Of a DNA stretch of 64,000 bases, positions 44,937 to 56,780 are shown piece after piece. The stretch comes from Microcebus murinus (lineage: Eukaryota; Chordata; Mammalia; Primates; Cheirogaleidae): positions 10,011,501 through 10,075,500 of the forward strand of contig NC_134108.1 in assembly GCF_040939455.1 (NCBI RefSeq), given 5' to 3'. The translations under genes and the position numbers were made by a program. The stretch's first letter is position 1, and each line of letters opens with the position of its first letter. The notes under the pieces are model-generated. The model was not told the DNA's origin. It saw only the letters and a list, made by a program, of their open reading frames with translations, and made no database searches.

Positions 44937-45325
44937 CTATCTTAAAAATTTAAGATAATAGAATTCCCATAAACCTAGAAAAATCCTTATTTTCATACAT
45001 TTAGCTTGCTTTAATTAGGAAATATTGTATTTGTTAATCATTACATAGAATTCTCTGTTTAAAAAGGTTATTTCCTTTATCTTCTCTCAAAATGTGCCAG
45101 ATAAAAAAATTATCATTTTGCATATATGCAATATTTAAGAAACCTGAAAGATAACTAGGATATCAAGAATTTGGATTGGTATTATACTCAATACCTCAAA
45201 TCATATTAAAATATCTTGTAATTTGCAAAAGACCTCCCTATTACATGCACCTTTCAAATAAATATTCTTGGACATTGATTTTAATCCTCAAATATATATT
45301 ACATTTAAACTCTTATATAGATTAA
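44937..45325. other. Unique noncoding DNA
   Basis: AT-rich. 44945-44960 repeats AAAATTTAAGATAATA, a 16-mer also found inside the adjacent repeat at 44835-44850. Confidence 0.45.
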
Positions 45326-45329
45326 TTCA

Positions 45330-45435
45330 AATTCTGTGTTCATTGAGCAACTACCTTTTGCCAGGCACTGCACTCAATAGACCTTGGGCATAAGAAATTT
45401 GAATAAGACTTGGTCTTAACCCTGGAGGAGCTTCT
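45330..45435 (-). repeat. L2 3'-end remnant
   Basis: 'tgttcattgagcaactacct', 'tttgccaggcactgcactca', then 'cttaaccctggaggagcttc'. Confidence 0.7.
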
Positions 45436-46808
45436 ATTTCTCCAAGAACTCTGTTCCTTTACTGTAGATTCCTGCCAACTGATAGTTGGAGAATATCTTT
45501 ACTCCTCTCTGTGTCTCCGCTTTGAGACGCAGCTAAGACACGTATGTGCTAGCTTGGATTATTCCCTTTTGCTCAAGCTGGACTCCCAAACCCCAATTTC
45601 CTAAAACATCCTTTGGTTTTAACAGAATTGGAGGAGGGAAGAGTAAACAGTACGCTATCATTCCTGGCACACACACTGTCTCATTCCTGAAAATTTATGA
45701 GTAAATGCACAACACTTCGTGGGTGAGCAATGCTTGTCCTTACAGCAATTTGTAATGAAATAATGTCATAAATCACAACAGACTGGCCAGCACCCAAAAT
45801 AAAATACCTGGCTTTCGACTGCAAATGTCTCACGTGCTGTGTCCTGTTTATTCCAATCACAGAATGTCAGAACGGTAAGAAAACCAAGAGAGAAAAAGAG
45901 TTTCGTCACCTCCAGTCTGCCATATTCCCTATAAATTGGTAATAAACACACCTAAGATACTTCACTACAGTGTGATAGATTGTAACAGCAACTCTGAAAG
46001 TCCATTAAATAAATCATTTAAATAGAGATTCAGACAATTTGAAAAATTCCCATTAATTACCACAAAGTCAGTAACAATGACACTGGTGGAGTTCAGTTTA
46101 CCCTACTCTTGTGAATACAGACACTTTAAAAATGCAGATTATGACCCAATGGAGCAGAATAGCTCATTAGCCATGTAAAATCTTTTTATTTTTTAATTTC
46201 GATGGGACGAGAATTGTTGAACTAATAGATTTTAATTGATCTTTTAGAGTAAAGAGGCTGCAATATCTTCAGTGCAACATATTGCCTGAGTCACATCGAG
46301 GTTTTTAATGATCTGCTCATATTTTCAGAAACATCCAGAGTTTATCACATAATGAACACCTTTGGCATGCCGAGCACTGTGAAAGAGGTAAAATATTTAG
46401 TTGCTTGCCTGGAAGGTGAAGGGAGACCCCTCCCCACCCTTTTCAGTTTATAGAATATCTTAAAACAGAAACCAGGAAAGATACAGAGTACAGCCCCACT
46501 GGTTAGAAATTTACTAGTGATCTTTCTCTAGTGGAGCCAATTTGTTTTCTGCTTCTGAGAACCAGCGTGTCTCTAATATCTTCTGTGCCAAGGGTCCCGT
46601 GCTGTTACTCTCAACAGAATGTGAGTCTGATTACTTCCGTTTCAGCTCCTCACCCTCCTCCCAGCTCTTCAATTGCTGCTAAGGACGACTCTCCTCTCCA
46701 CTAAAACCTGAGAATATTTAGGGCAAGGGTCATCTGTTACTCACAGGTATCCATGTGTGGCGCTTGAGTCAGCAATCCACACAGAGTGGCACTGAATTCA
46801 TAGTCACT
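45436..46808. other. Unique DNA with a possible conserved element at 45990-46400
   Basis: Repeat-free. 46020-46320 has many homeodomain-type words ('cccattaattaccac', 'tagattttaattgatctttt', 'gctcattagccatg') typical of developmental enhancers. Conservation not testable here. Confidence 0.3.
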
Positions 46809-46811
46809 AAA

Positions 46812-46842
<31 letters not shown>
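46809..46842 (+). repeat. (CA)n microsatellite
   Basis: About 15 CA units followed by TCAC units. Confidence 0.95.
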
Positions 46843-47084
46843 TCACTCTGAGGCAGGATACTGAAATCTGAGCAAATTGGATAGAGTCTGTGTGTCCTGC
46901 CTTGCTTACTATGCTCTGTCTTCCTGCTCAGAGGCCGCAGCAGGGTGCTGGCAGAAGGACAGGCACCTACCTGGGCTGGATACCCTCTTCTTCACCACCT
47001 CCAGGCCACCTGTTTAGGTACCTCCCCACTACTCTCCTCCCTCCGTACTAGACAGTCGGTGTCCAGGACTAGTGTGTTACGACC
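46843..47084. other. Unique noncoding DNA
   Basis: No feature recognised. Confidence 0.35.
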
Positions 47085-47275
47085 TATGGAGATGACTTTC
47101 AGCCTTGGCTGCCCTTTAGAATTGCCTGGGGAGCTTTACAGATTCATCTCCGAGGCCTCACCCCGGACCAATGAACTAATCAGACCTCTGAGTATGGGAC
47201 CAGGACTTTTGAAATCCTCCCGGGTGATTCCATTGCATGGCTGGTGAGGGACACTGACTTGGAGAACTACTCTCC
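47085..47275 (+). mobile_element. MER5/MER58-type hAT MITE
   Basis: 'cttggctgccctttagaatt', 'gcctggggagctttacagat', 'gaactaatcagacctctgag', 'cccgggtgattccattgcat', 'gacttggagaactactct' follow the hAT-Charlie MITE order. Confidence 0.75.
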
Positions 47276-47603
47276 CTGCGGTTGGCAAGTGAAGTCCCAA
47301 CCTGAAGAGTTGCCAGGGGCCTGCAGAATACAGGGATCCAAGTGATTCTTTGGTGCCGGGGTGTCTCTCCTGCGGCTATGTCTACTCCTACTTGGACTGC
47401 GGGGTGCCTTTGGCCACTACCACTCCCTGCCCTGCCTCCCCACATAAATCACGGCCTTGAGGAAGTGATACTGCCAGGAAGTGTGGACTCAGAAGTCAAG
47501 ATAACTAGACACCTGAGGAATATAATGGTTCAAAAAACTGGCCTCATATGCCCTCTGAAGTAGAATTTTTGGGAAGACGGACCAAGTGTTTAAAATAGAG
47601 ATG

Positions 47604-47604
<1 letters not shown>
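47276..47604. other. Unique noncoding DNA
   Basis: No feature recognised. Confidence 0.4.
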
Positions 47605-47634
<30 letters not shown>

Positions 47635-47640
47635 TACATA
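47605..47640 (+). repeat. (TA)n(CA)n microsatellite
   Basis: About 11 TA units then ACACACACATACATATA. Confidence 0.92.
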
Positions 47641-48600
47641 TATCATTTCTATTTTATATACATTTTATATATAAATATAATTTTACTGCCAACCTTTCTG
47701 TGACTTTTTGTTTTAAACATGTCACTTTAGGCAACAGTAAGATGATATATATATATTATATATATATAATTTTACTGTCATTTTCTGTGACTTTTTGTTT
47801 TAAACATGTCATTTTAGACAACAGTAAGACTCTTGTTCTTTCAGAAGTTTTACTCATTCAGACTTAATGTAATTACTATAATAGGATTTGTTTCTGCTAT
47901 CATATCATATAGATATAAGATTTATTTCTGCTATTTTATATTTTCCATTTGTTATTCTGAATTTTTATCTTCCTATTTTCCATTAGAAGAGTTAAAATTT
48001 CTTCTTCTACCTTGGAAATTTTGCATTCTATTTTTGTTCTTCTCGTGTTTGCCTTTAACTTAAGATCATGCTCTTGGGTATTTATCCCCACTGGTTTCTT
48101 AAGCTAATTAATTCTATATTCTTGTTCTAAAAGACTACTGGGGAAATATTGGCTAGGATTTTATTTTTTGTTATTATACACTTTCTTTTCTTATCTAGCC
48201 CTAGATTTTGTTTAATTTTTTTAAAATTTAAGATAATAAACTTTGATTATCTTTCCTCTCCTTACTTATTTCAGCCTCTCTTGCTCTTACTTCTTTTCAT
48301 ATTTCATATTTGAGTTCTTTCTTCAAAAATGTTTTTAATAAGCGTCTTTTTGTTGCAAACCTTGGAGGCCATGTAGTGCTAAGAATACTTTTATTATACC
48401 TTTGCATTTAAATGACAATTCAGATAAATATACTAGGTTTAAAGTTCTTTTCTTTCAATACTTGACACGTATTACTCCACTGTCTTCTTGAATTCAGTGT
48501 TGCTGTTGAGAAGTCTGATATCAGTCTGATTCTTGTTCCTTTGTATGTAACTTCATGTTATGCTTTGAGAGAATAAAATAGAATTGATTTGTAGTAATCA
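47641..48600 (-). repeat. AT-rich L1M/HAL1-like antisense segment
   Basis: 'ttgagaagtctgatatcagt' with 'ctgattcttgttcctttgta' and 'cactgtcttcttgaattcag' match the antisense ORF1 region of old L1. Contains copy 2 of the 181-bp repeat and an 89-bp-period duplication (47677-47742 / 47766-47829). Left limit uncertain. Confidence 0.55.
48144..48324 (+). repeat. 181-bp exact direct repeat, copy 2
   Basis: Identical to 44756-44936. Sits inside L1-like sequence of matching style, so it is the likelier donor. Confidence 0.95.
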
Positions 48601-48617
48601 GCTTATCTTTTATTCTG

Positions 48618-49035
48618 GTGTCTCAGGCCATTTGTGTTGCTACAAAGGAATACCGGAGGCTGGGTAAGCTATAAAGAAAAGAATTTTATTGGACTCGCAG
48701 TTCTGCAGGCTGTACAAGAAGCACGGTGGTGACATCTGCTTCTGGTGAGGGCTTCATGCATCTTCCACTCCTGGCAGAAGGCGAAGGGGAGCTGGCATGC
48801 AGCGCCACAGGGTGAGAGAAGAAGAGAAACAGGGAGGTGCCAGGCTCTTTTCAACAACTGGTTCTCATGGGAACTGAGACCTCACTCACCCCTGCAAGAA
48901 TGGTACCCAGCCCTGCATGAGGGATCTGCCCCTGGACCCAAACACCTCCCGAGAGGCCTCACCTCCAACACTGAGGATCAAATTTCATGATGAAACTTGG
49001 TGGGGCCAAGAAAACCACATCCAAACCAAGCACCT
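48618..49035 (-). mobile_element. MaLR LTR (MST/THE1-type), antisense
   Basis: 'ccatttgtgttgctacaaag', 'ggctgggtaagctataaaga', 'cgcagttctgcaggctgtac', 'cctggcagaaggcgaagggg', 'gaggcctcacctccaacact', 'aaacttggtggggccaagaa' run in the antisense order of MST-type LTRs. Solo LTR; no internal sequence adjoins. Confidence 0.85.
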
Positions 49036-49439
49036 GGCATCTACCTTTGGTGTTATTCTTGTCCTTGGAGTGAGATGCACTATGTACAAAAGCTCCTTTG
49101 CATTGTCTTTCTTTCTCTTATCATGGGGATCTGCTGTTAGAAAGATCCAACAGACAAATTTGCATACCAAACTCTAAGTAATGGCTAAGGCTCAGTGAAT
49201 TTAGGCAATGAATGAACCCTGCAGACGGAGATGAAACCCCAATGGCGGAGCCCCAGTGGCAAGCTGGAGTACCTTGCAGGTGATTGCTAAGACTTGCAGG
49301 TGATTGCTAAGACAGCAGTCGTTCTGACTCCCTCTTAGAACCCACTGTGGAGCAGCCCATTCATTACATGCTCAGCACCGTCCTATGTACTTTACATAAC
49401 ACACATGCAATTTTTCTCTGAAACATTTAAGAATAAGTA
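49036..49439. other. Unique noncoding DNA with a 20-bp tandem duplication
   Basis: CTTGCAGGTGATTGCTAAGA occurs twice in tandem at 49273-49312. Nothing else recognised. Confidence 0.6.
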
Positions 49440-49712
49440 GCAGACATTGATGTCCTTTACCCCCAAATACCTCAGCATGAATTTCCTAAAACAAGGTCAT
49501 TCTCTTCCTCCGCCAGCACAACGACCCAAATCAGAACACTGACATTGATGCAATGATATTACCTGTGCTACAGATCTCAGAGTTTTCCAGTTGCCCCACT
49601 GATGTCCTCGTTTTGGTCCAGGATCCAGTCTAGGGTCACACCTCCCCTCTGGTCACCATGTCTCTTTACTGCCTTTAATCTGACACAGTTCCTCATTCTT
49701 TGTTTTTCGTGA
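49440..49712 (-). repeat. Probable L1M-type 3' region
   Basis: 'cccccaaatacctcagcatg', 'ttgatgcaatgatattacct', 'tccaggatccagtctagggt' and 'catgtctctttactgccttt' recall a common antisense L1M 3' sequence. Family uncertain. Confidence 0.45.
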
Positions 49713-49714
49713 CC

Positions 49715-50235
49715 GTATTAGTTTCCTATTGCTGCTGTGACAATTTACCATAAAATAGGTGGCTTTACAACACACGTTCATCATGTTATAGTTGTGTCAG
49801 CCAGAAGTCTAAGGTGCTCTCCCTGGGCTAACACCAAGATGTGGGTAGGACTGCGTTCCCGTTCCCTTCTGGAGGCTGCGGGGAGGAATCCGTTTCCTTG
49901 CCTTTTCCAGCTTTTAGCTGGCACCTGCATCCTGCGACGTGTGTGGCCCCTTCTTCCTCCATCTTCGAAGCCAGTGATGGCTGGTTGAGCCCGTCTCATG
50001 TGGTCACATCTCTCTGATGCTTCTTTCTCTCATCCTCACGTCTCCGATCACAGCTGGGAAAGCCGGTTCTCCCTTCAAGGCCTCACGTGTTACACTGGGT
50101 CTGCCTGACAACCCAGGATTACCTCTGCCTCTGTGAAGACCCTTTGCCACACACGGCGACCTGGTCACAAGGCCCAAGTCTTTGGGGAGCCATCACTCTG
50201 CCTCCCACTACAACTGACATTTCTGAAGAACGCAG
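49715..50235 (-). mobile_element. MLT1-type LTR, antisense
   Basis: 'gtattagtttcctattgctg' and 'ctgtgacaatttaccataaa' at the start, then 'gtcagccagaagtctaaggt', 'ccttgccttttccagctttt', 'ttcctccatcttcgaagcca', in the antisense order of MLT1A-D LTRs. Solo, diverged. Confidence 0.85.
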
Positions 50236-50289
50236 GCCAGTCATTTTGCAGAATTTATCTTGCTTCGAGTTTGCTTGTGTTTCCACGTG

Positions 50290-50450
50290 GTGAGATTCAG
50301 GTTGTGCTACTCCGGCCGGGCTGGCGGCTGTGGCGCTGCCGTGTCCTCTGCACTGTTGGCCGGGAGGAGCAGGACGCGACTCTGCCCGTGACTGCGGCGC
50401 CATTAACGCTGATCCCCGGTCCGGGCAGCGCCTTGCTGTTTTCTTCTTTG
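50290..50450. other. Small CpG-rich patch
   Basis: About 150 bp with many CpGs ('ccggccgggctggcggctgt', 'gcggcgccattaacgctgat'), inside CpG-poor DNA and not part of a recognised repeat. Below the usual CpG island length. Confidence 0.5.
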
Positions 50451-50599
50451 TAAAGTTACTATTTTGCGCTTCATAATTAATTGACATCTCTTGGAGAGAT
50501 TCTTTAAGACTGTGTGATACCTGCCTCCCGTCCTCCTTTCCCGCCCTGCCTTCTCCATCCACTAACTAGCTGTAGCAGTTGTCGATGACTCTGTTTGAA

Positions 50600-50765
50600 A
50601 CACTCGTTACTGCGGTGGTTGCCAAATGGTTATACTTCCTCATTTAATCCTCACAACCACGAGATGGGTGGTGGTGTCATCCTCATGTCACAGATGGGGA
50701 AACAGGCTTACATAAACCAAATAACCTCCCCGGGCTCCCACAGCTAACAGGTGCGGAGGGACCAC
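50600..50765 (-). repeat. MIR remnant
   Basis: 'tcatttaatcctcacaacca', 'cacagatggggaaacaggct', 'cccacagctaacaggtgcgg' is textbook antisense MIR. Confidence 0.85.
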
Positions 50766-50888
50766 AGCGTGCAAGAGTCTCGGGGCACGTGCACATGGTT
50801 TGCGGGGCACGTGCTAGCTGTTCTTAGAGAAAAACAGAAAGGTCAGTGGATTTTATTCGATGAGATGCTGTGTCAAGTTTGATCCAGT

Positions 50889-50925
50889 GCGTGTGTGCGT
50901 GTGTATGTGTGTGTGTGTGTGTGTG
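50889..50925 (+). repeat. (TG)n microsatellite
   Basis: About 16 TG units with two interruptions. Confidence 0.92.
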
Positions 50926-52300
50926 AGGAAATAAACCCATTATGAGGAAAAATCCCGTCACAGTGATGAAGTCTAGGAATAGAACAGCAGAACAAAGTCA
51001 TGGTCAAAATTGCCAACTCTGAAGAGGGTCTTTGTCACGGAAAGGCAAGTGGCACTTCGGTGAGCCCCTGTTCGGGCAGCTCCGTCGCTTACCTCAGGGT
51101 CCCCAGGCAGAGCCGGCTGACAGGGGAGCGTGCTGGGAAGCAGCCCTGCGGCCGCTTTCGGTAACAGGACCTCCACGCGGCGTGTGCGAGCTCAGGTTTC
51201 ACACTACAGCCATCGGACGCCCCAAAGCCCCAGTGAATTCGCATTAAGCATCCATCTCTCTTTTCCCACTGAGCTCCTCTAACCCCTCTCAGCCAATCAA
51301 AGAGGCACGGCATGCAGACAAGCCTCTCGGAGGGGCTTCTGTGGCCAACAGCCCAAGGCCCGCGCGAGCCGGGTTCTGGCCAGCACGGTACAGGGGCGCC
51401 TCCAAAGCTTGTCAGTGCAGAGGGAGGGGAGGAATGAGACTGGCGTCACCCGGGTCCCCCCAGGACTGCCCTGAGCTCCTGCCAGGCCCTTTTAAGGAAA
51501 AGAAAATTTTACCTCTGCTTTCTTCTGGTTCTGTTCTCCCGATTCTGACCTTAATAAGTAACTAATCGCCACAAGCCGTGATAATGAGAAGCAAGTGATT
51601 CTGGGATGGTGCCTAGAGAGTTCCCGATGTTGGGCTGTGGGTTTTCTGTTTCTCACGTGAGACTGGGAGTTGGGTGCTCAGGATTCTCTGCTCACTGATT
51701 CCGTGCAGTGAGTTAAGTCCTCTCACTGTGCTTTAACTTTCTGCAAGGAAAGAGTATTTTATTTCCTTGTAGAAACGATGCACTGCACTAGGACTAACAT
51801 GTTTGTGACATTCTCTGAGCAGCCCGTTGCAGAGAGCTACTGCACAAGCCCAGCAGCACTGCGTCTGCAGAGCCCATGGCCGTGGCAGCAAAAGTGTAAC
51901 AGGCTGAAGGCACGCTGGCCTTGTCTACTTTGGATCATGTGTGCTGGTAAATCTTAGGTTGCCGTACTACACACTTTAAGAGAAAATTCACTAAATGGTT
52001 TACGAACTTGGTTCAAATAAACACAACAAAACACAAAGGTGCTTGATTCCAGCCGCCTTTCCACAAGTGGTTCCCTGAGATGAAGTGGCTATTTCCAGAG
52101 GTAACAAGAAACCTACTGCTAATGCATAGAGTACCGTACAAGCAAGAGATGGGTAAAATTTCAAGGGTGCATTCGAGCGTAGTTTGAGTGTATTCAAAGT
52201 TCTCTGGAAGGATTGATCCTTACGTTTGCTAGAGGAGGAAATGGCACTGCTTTTCTTGGTAATGTATTCCATTACGGTGTGAATTCTACGCAGGCAGAGC
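50926..52300. other. Unique noncoding DNA
   Basis: GC-rich at 51030-51500, otherwise balanced. Frames up to 112 codons show no domain. Confidence 0.4.
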
Positions 52301-52302
52301 TT

Positions 52303-52362
52303 CCTACCTTTCATTCCCAGCACATAGTAAGTGTTCAATAAACACTTGTTGAATGAATATCA
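52303..52362 (+). repeat. L2 3' terminus
   Basis: 'cccagcacatagtaagtgtt', 'caataaacacttgttgaatg', 'aat'. A clean L2 end. Confidence 0.8.
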
Positions 52363-53560
52363 AAGTGATTATAGTTGCTCCACTAAGTACGTTCTTCTCA
52401 TTTATCAATTTTAATGCCTCTTCTGGAAAATCACATCCTTATTTCATTCTTGGCAGCTGAATAGAGTGAGTCACGTTAGTCAATGTAGAGGGTAGGTCTG
52501 TTACGGCTTTTCTGCCCACAGCTTTTCCTGCTCCAAATGGCCACGCGCCATTAGCACCTGCCACTTCTCCTTGCCTTGGGTGACTGGGCAGGGTCGGACT
52601 CCCGGCTCCAAGCTGTCTGGGAACTTAGGTCTTGCCTGGCTTGGCTCTTTGCCGGTCATTCGAAATTATGAAAACGAGGAAGAGGGCTGCCAGCGTGCAG
52701 GCTGTGTGGACTTTGCTTCTGGAGGGACCCTCTCGGCCCTTGGCAGGGCACGGGGGCAGCCGTCTGCAGGGAGGAGGGGGGCGCAGGTGGGCAGAGGAAA
52801 ATGGGTGGATGGTGCGTGGCCTGAGAGAGGGGCTTGGCTCCCAAGGACATCACAGGTCCCACCTGCACAGGGTTTCTCGGATTCTGAGACATTTCTGTGT
52901 CTATACTTTAAATTTCTCTCCATCTTACTCGAGCTTACCTTAGTGAAGAGTGCTCTTGCAAAGACTCTTCCCACATCCTATCATCTTGTTCTAGCACGTA
53001 AACAAACTCGCCTCTGTAGCCCCTTTAAGCAAAACCTGTATGAGCTCATGGCCACTGGTTTGAGTTGAAAGAGTCGCTTTCTAAAGCTTCCAAGTCTACT
53101 GTAGCCGCTCTCACATTCTCTTTCTTTGCCTCTGAGCAGTACCCTGAAAAGAACGTGATGCTTCCAATGACAGGCTCACAGTTGCTGTTTAGCATGAGAA
53201 GAGAACCTCAAAGTCCTGACCCGTTTATGTCTTGGTCTTATTACCCACTGCCATAGTCATTTAAAAAGCTTTACTGAATTCTCAAATTAGAAAACATACA
53301 TTATTTTCAAATACATGGACACCATTTAGAAACTAATTTTATGTGTTATATATCTATATATATCCCCTGTGGTAATTGTGTTGTTCTCCATCCTTTTATA
53401 TCCTTCTGTGTGAATCTCCTAAATCATTTCTATGTTTTTAATTCAGGTAATCTACTAAACACTCACAGATGTGGGCTAGAATCTCCCACAATGTTTTAAA
53501 ATTAGTCTCTTTCTCCTTATAATCCTAATAATTATATGTATTCTGAGGCTGTTTTATTAA
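52363..53560. other. Unique noncoding DNA
   Basis: 52560-52900 is GC-rich, with a 165-codon frame (52571-53068) and an opposing 102-codon frame, neither recognisable. 53270-53560 is AT-rich. Confidence 0.4.
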
Positions 53561-55740
53561 ATAAATATAAGTTTAAAATTACAGTATTTTCCCAATGAGC
53601 TTTTCCTTTCTCACTATGTAGTGAACACCTTTTCCCCTGTTTTAAGCTTTTTGCCTTAAAGTTTGTGTAGTCTCATTTTATGTAGCAGTGCCAGCATTCA
53701 TTTGCTTTGTATTTTTTGGTAAGCCTTTTCTCAATTTCATTAAGTTTTCTTTAATATTATGTTTTAAACATATCTCTTATCAAAATTCATAGCTGATTTT
53801 GATTTTTAAAAAGTAATCTGAGACTCTTTTACCCAATATATATATATATATTACAATTATAGATTTGCTTTTCCTTTGTACTTGCCCTGTGTTTTCTCTG
53901 CTTTGACTTTCCTATCTTCCACTGTATTAATTAATTTAGTTTTCTTTATTTTTTTCCTCCCTATGCTTCAATTTCATTAGCAGTTATGCATCCTATTCCT
54001 ATTTTTTTGCTGGATATCCTAAAAGTATAATAGGATACTTCATATTAGTGTTAAGTTAAACATTATTTGTACACTTCCTGACTAATAATACCTGACTAGT
54101 ACCTTAGAATATTTAAACTTCAACCACTCTTCCCATCTTTCATGATATTTATGTTCAATATTTTAGTCTTATTTATTTTCACCCCATATGTCATTATTAC
54201 CATTGCTTTATACTAGCCCAAGCTTTTAAAAAAATACATACCCACATATTTTCTAATTTCTTTGATTAACTTTCTTGCATCTTAATGTTTACTTCTGTGT
54301 TTAATTTTTTTCTTGCTGAAGTGGGAGTCTAGTTTAATTTTTTTTCAAGTGAGGTTTTGGTAGTAGAACACTGTCTTAGTTTGTCTGAAAATGTCTTTAT
54401 TTGTCCTCACTTTTCATTTATAGTTTAGCTGGGTTTAGCTAAGATGACTTTTTTCCCTCTTAACAGTTTGAAAATATTTTCTATTGTTTTCTAGGTCCTA
54501 CTATGATAATTGAAAAGTCTGTTGTCAATCTGATTGTTGTTCCTTTATGTGCAATTTGTGTTTTCTCTATGTGCCTATAAAAATTTTCTCTTTGTCTGTG
54601 GTATTTTGCAATTTTTCTCTACAATGTATTAAGTATGGAGTTATTTTTATTTACTCTGTTTGGTATTTGAAATGATTCCTGAACTACACAGGATTCCTGC
54701 CTTTCTTCAATTCTGGAAATATTGCTTCTTCTTTCTATTTTCTCTCTCTGGGCCTTTTTTTAAGAAATTTGTTGAGTCTTGCCATTTTATCCTCAGTGTT
54801 TCTCAAATAAAACACTTTCAATTTTTAAAAATCTCTTTGTGATTCAATCTGGGTAATTTTCACAGAAATATCTTCCAATTTACCAATTTTCTTCTTCAGC
54901 TGTGTCTAATTTGCTATCTTATCTATCTATCCATTGAATTTTAAATTACTGATGATATTTTTCATTCCTAGGAGCACTATTTGGATAGCTTTTTAAATAT
55001 CTGTTATTTTTCATAGTTTCTTGTTATTATTTCTTTGTTTCCTCCTTTGTGATCCATGATTTTAAATATACTCATTCATTGAATATCTAATTGTTCTATC
55101 ATCTAAAGTTGTTGGGGATTTAATTATGCTGTTTTTGGTGCTTGTTGATCCTTTTGCCACGTGATGGCTTATTTCTTTATGTATGTTTAAATTCTAGGTT
55201 GTGATCATGTCTTTGGTGGGGTTTATCTTTGTGAATTTCTCTGCAGAATGAGTTTGTGATGCAACCACACCCCCATCCTGGAGTAGTTTTGAGTTTGTTT
55301 CTGTAAGACATCTTAAAAATATTAGTGTTTTAGAAACATTTTTATCTTATTAATAACTTGCTGTCATGGAAGTGTCTGGATCATGTGAGCCTATAAATTC
55401 AAACCAAAAACAGGAATGAGAGCAGGTCCATTGTTGCAAATTCTATAGGTAGTCTATTTCTGGCCAAAGCTCAGTTAATAATTAAAAAGTTTCCTTGGTG
55501 TTTCTCTGAGCCAGTAAATGGATTTTTAAAAAAAATCATCCTCTCATTGAGAATGTAGCCATTTGAGGGTCCTGTCTTCATCAGGGGTCTCAGTTCTCAC
55601 TGCCAGTCTTGTTGGCGGCTAAGGTCTTATTGTGTCTGTGAGACATGAAAATTTGAGTTTCTCAGTTTGATTGGAACAACTTCTGCTCCAACATAGACAG
55701 CCTTCACTTTCTAGTTTGTAATTCCCAGTTCATTTTTAGC
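53561..55740 (-). mobile_element. Antisense L1M/HAL1-like element, decayed
   Basis: Pyrimidine- and T-rich throughout, as antisense L1 is. Key phrases: 'gtctttatttgtcctcactt', 'gaaaagtctgttgtcaatct', 'gattgttgttcctttatgtg', 'cctttcttcaattctggaaa', all in the antisense ORF1 order. 55190-55740 is probably 5' region. No open frame of note. Left boundary uncertain. Confidence 0.6.
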
Positions 55741-55796
55741 CCTTGGGGAATCTTTTTATTTTATTATACATTTTGCTATGAATTTTACAGGATATT

Positions 55797-56142
55797 TTCT
55801 ATATAGTTGTTTCTTGGTATCTGCAGGGGATTGCTTCTAGGACTCCTGAGGATACCAAAACATGCATGCCTAAGTCCCTTATATAAAATGCTGTATTATT
55901 TGCATATAACTTATGCACATCCTCCTGTATACTTTAAGTAATCTCTAGATTACTTATAATACCTAACACAATGTAAGTACTATGTAAATAGTTGTTATAC
56001 TATATTGCTATTTAAAATTTGTATTAGTTTCTAATTGTTTGTCATTTTTAATTTTTTCTGCATATTTTCAATCTGTAGTTAGTTGAATCTGTGAATGGAG
56101 AAACTGAATAAAGAAGGTACTTTATCCACATTTTAAGGCATA
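55797..56142 (-). mobile_element. Tigger-type MITE (MER2-like)
   Basis: 'gtatctgcaggggattgctt', 'aagtcccttatataaaatgc', 'acttatgcacatcctcctgt', 'atactttaagtaatctctag', 'aacacaatgtaagtactatg' are all in order of the pogo-type MER2 group. Non-coding. Confidence 0.8.
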
Positions 56143-56432
56143 TTTTTATGGGAGGGTTTTCAGGTTATTTATTCCATCTAATACTTAGAAATAGAATTAT
56201 CATAATCATTTCTTACATGTTAACACTGACCTCCTGGCTTTCTAGTGTCATGTAGGCTGGAGAGAAAGAATTTGGTAGATAAAGTATAAAATCACGTATT
56301 GGCAGTCAACTCTGCACAAATTATTGTGTTATTAGATGTGAAACACATTAGTTATTTATGTTTGATTTTAGCATGTATGTTAGTACTGTTGACATTTTGT
56401 TTGTTGGAGTAATAATATGGGGACATTATGAT
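56143..56432. other. Unique noncoding DNA
   Basis: No feature recognised. Confidence 0.4.
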
Positions 56433-56448
56433 AAAAAATGAAGATGTT

Positions 56449-56780
56449 GCCGGGCGCGGTGGCTCATGCCTGTAATCCTAGCACTTTGGGAGGCCGAGGC
56501 GGGCGGATTGCTCAAGGTCAGGAGTTCGAAACCAGCCTGAGCGAGACCCCGTCTCTACCAAAAATAGAAAGAAATTAATTGACCAACTAAAAATATATAT
56601 ACAAAAAAAAAAAAAAATTAGCCGGGCATGGTGGCACATGCCTGTAGTCCCAGCTACTCGGGAGGCTGAGGCAGTAGGATCGCTGAGCCCAGGAGTTTGA
56701 GGTTGCTGTGAGCTAGGCTGACGCCACAGCACTCACTCTAGCCTGGGGCAACAAAGTGAGACTCTGTCTCAAAAAAAAAA
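56449..56780 (+). mobile_element. Strepsirrhine-type Alu, young-looking
   Basis: Full dimer: 'gccgggcgcggtggctcatg', linker 'aattgaccaactaaaaatat', right arm 'gctgtgagctaggctgacgc'. Exact 16-bp target duplication AAAAAATGAAGATGTT (56433-56448 and 56781-56796). High CpG retention and exact TSD suggest a recent insertion. Confidence 0.96.

Noticed and set aside
52571..53068. 165-codon + strand frame
   Set aside because: No domain and no start context; opposed by a minus-strand frame of 102 codons.
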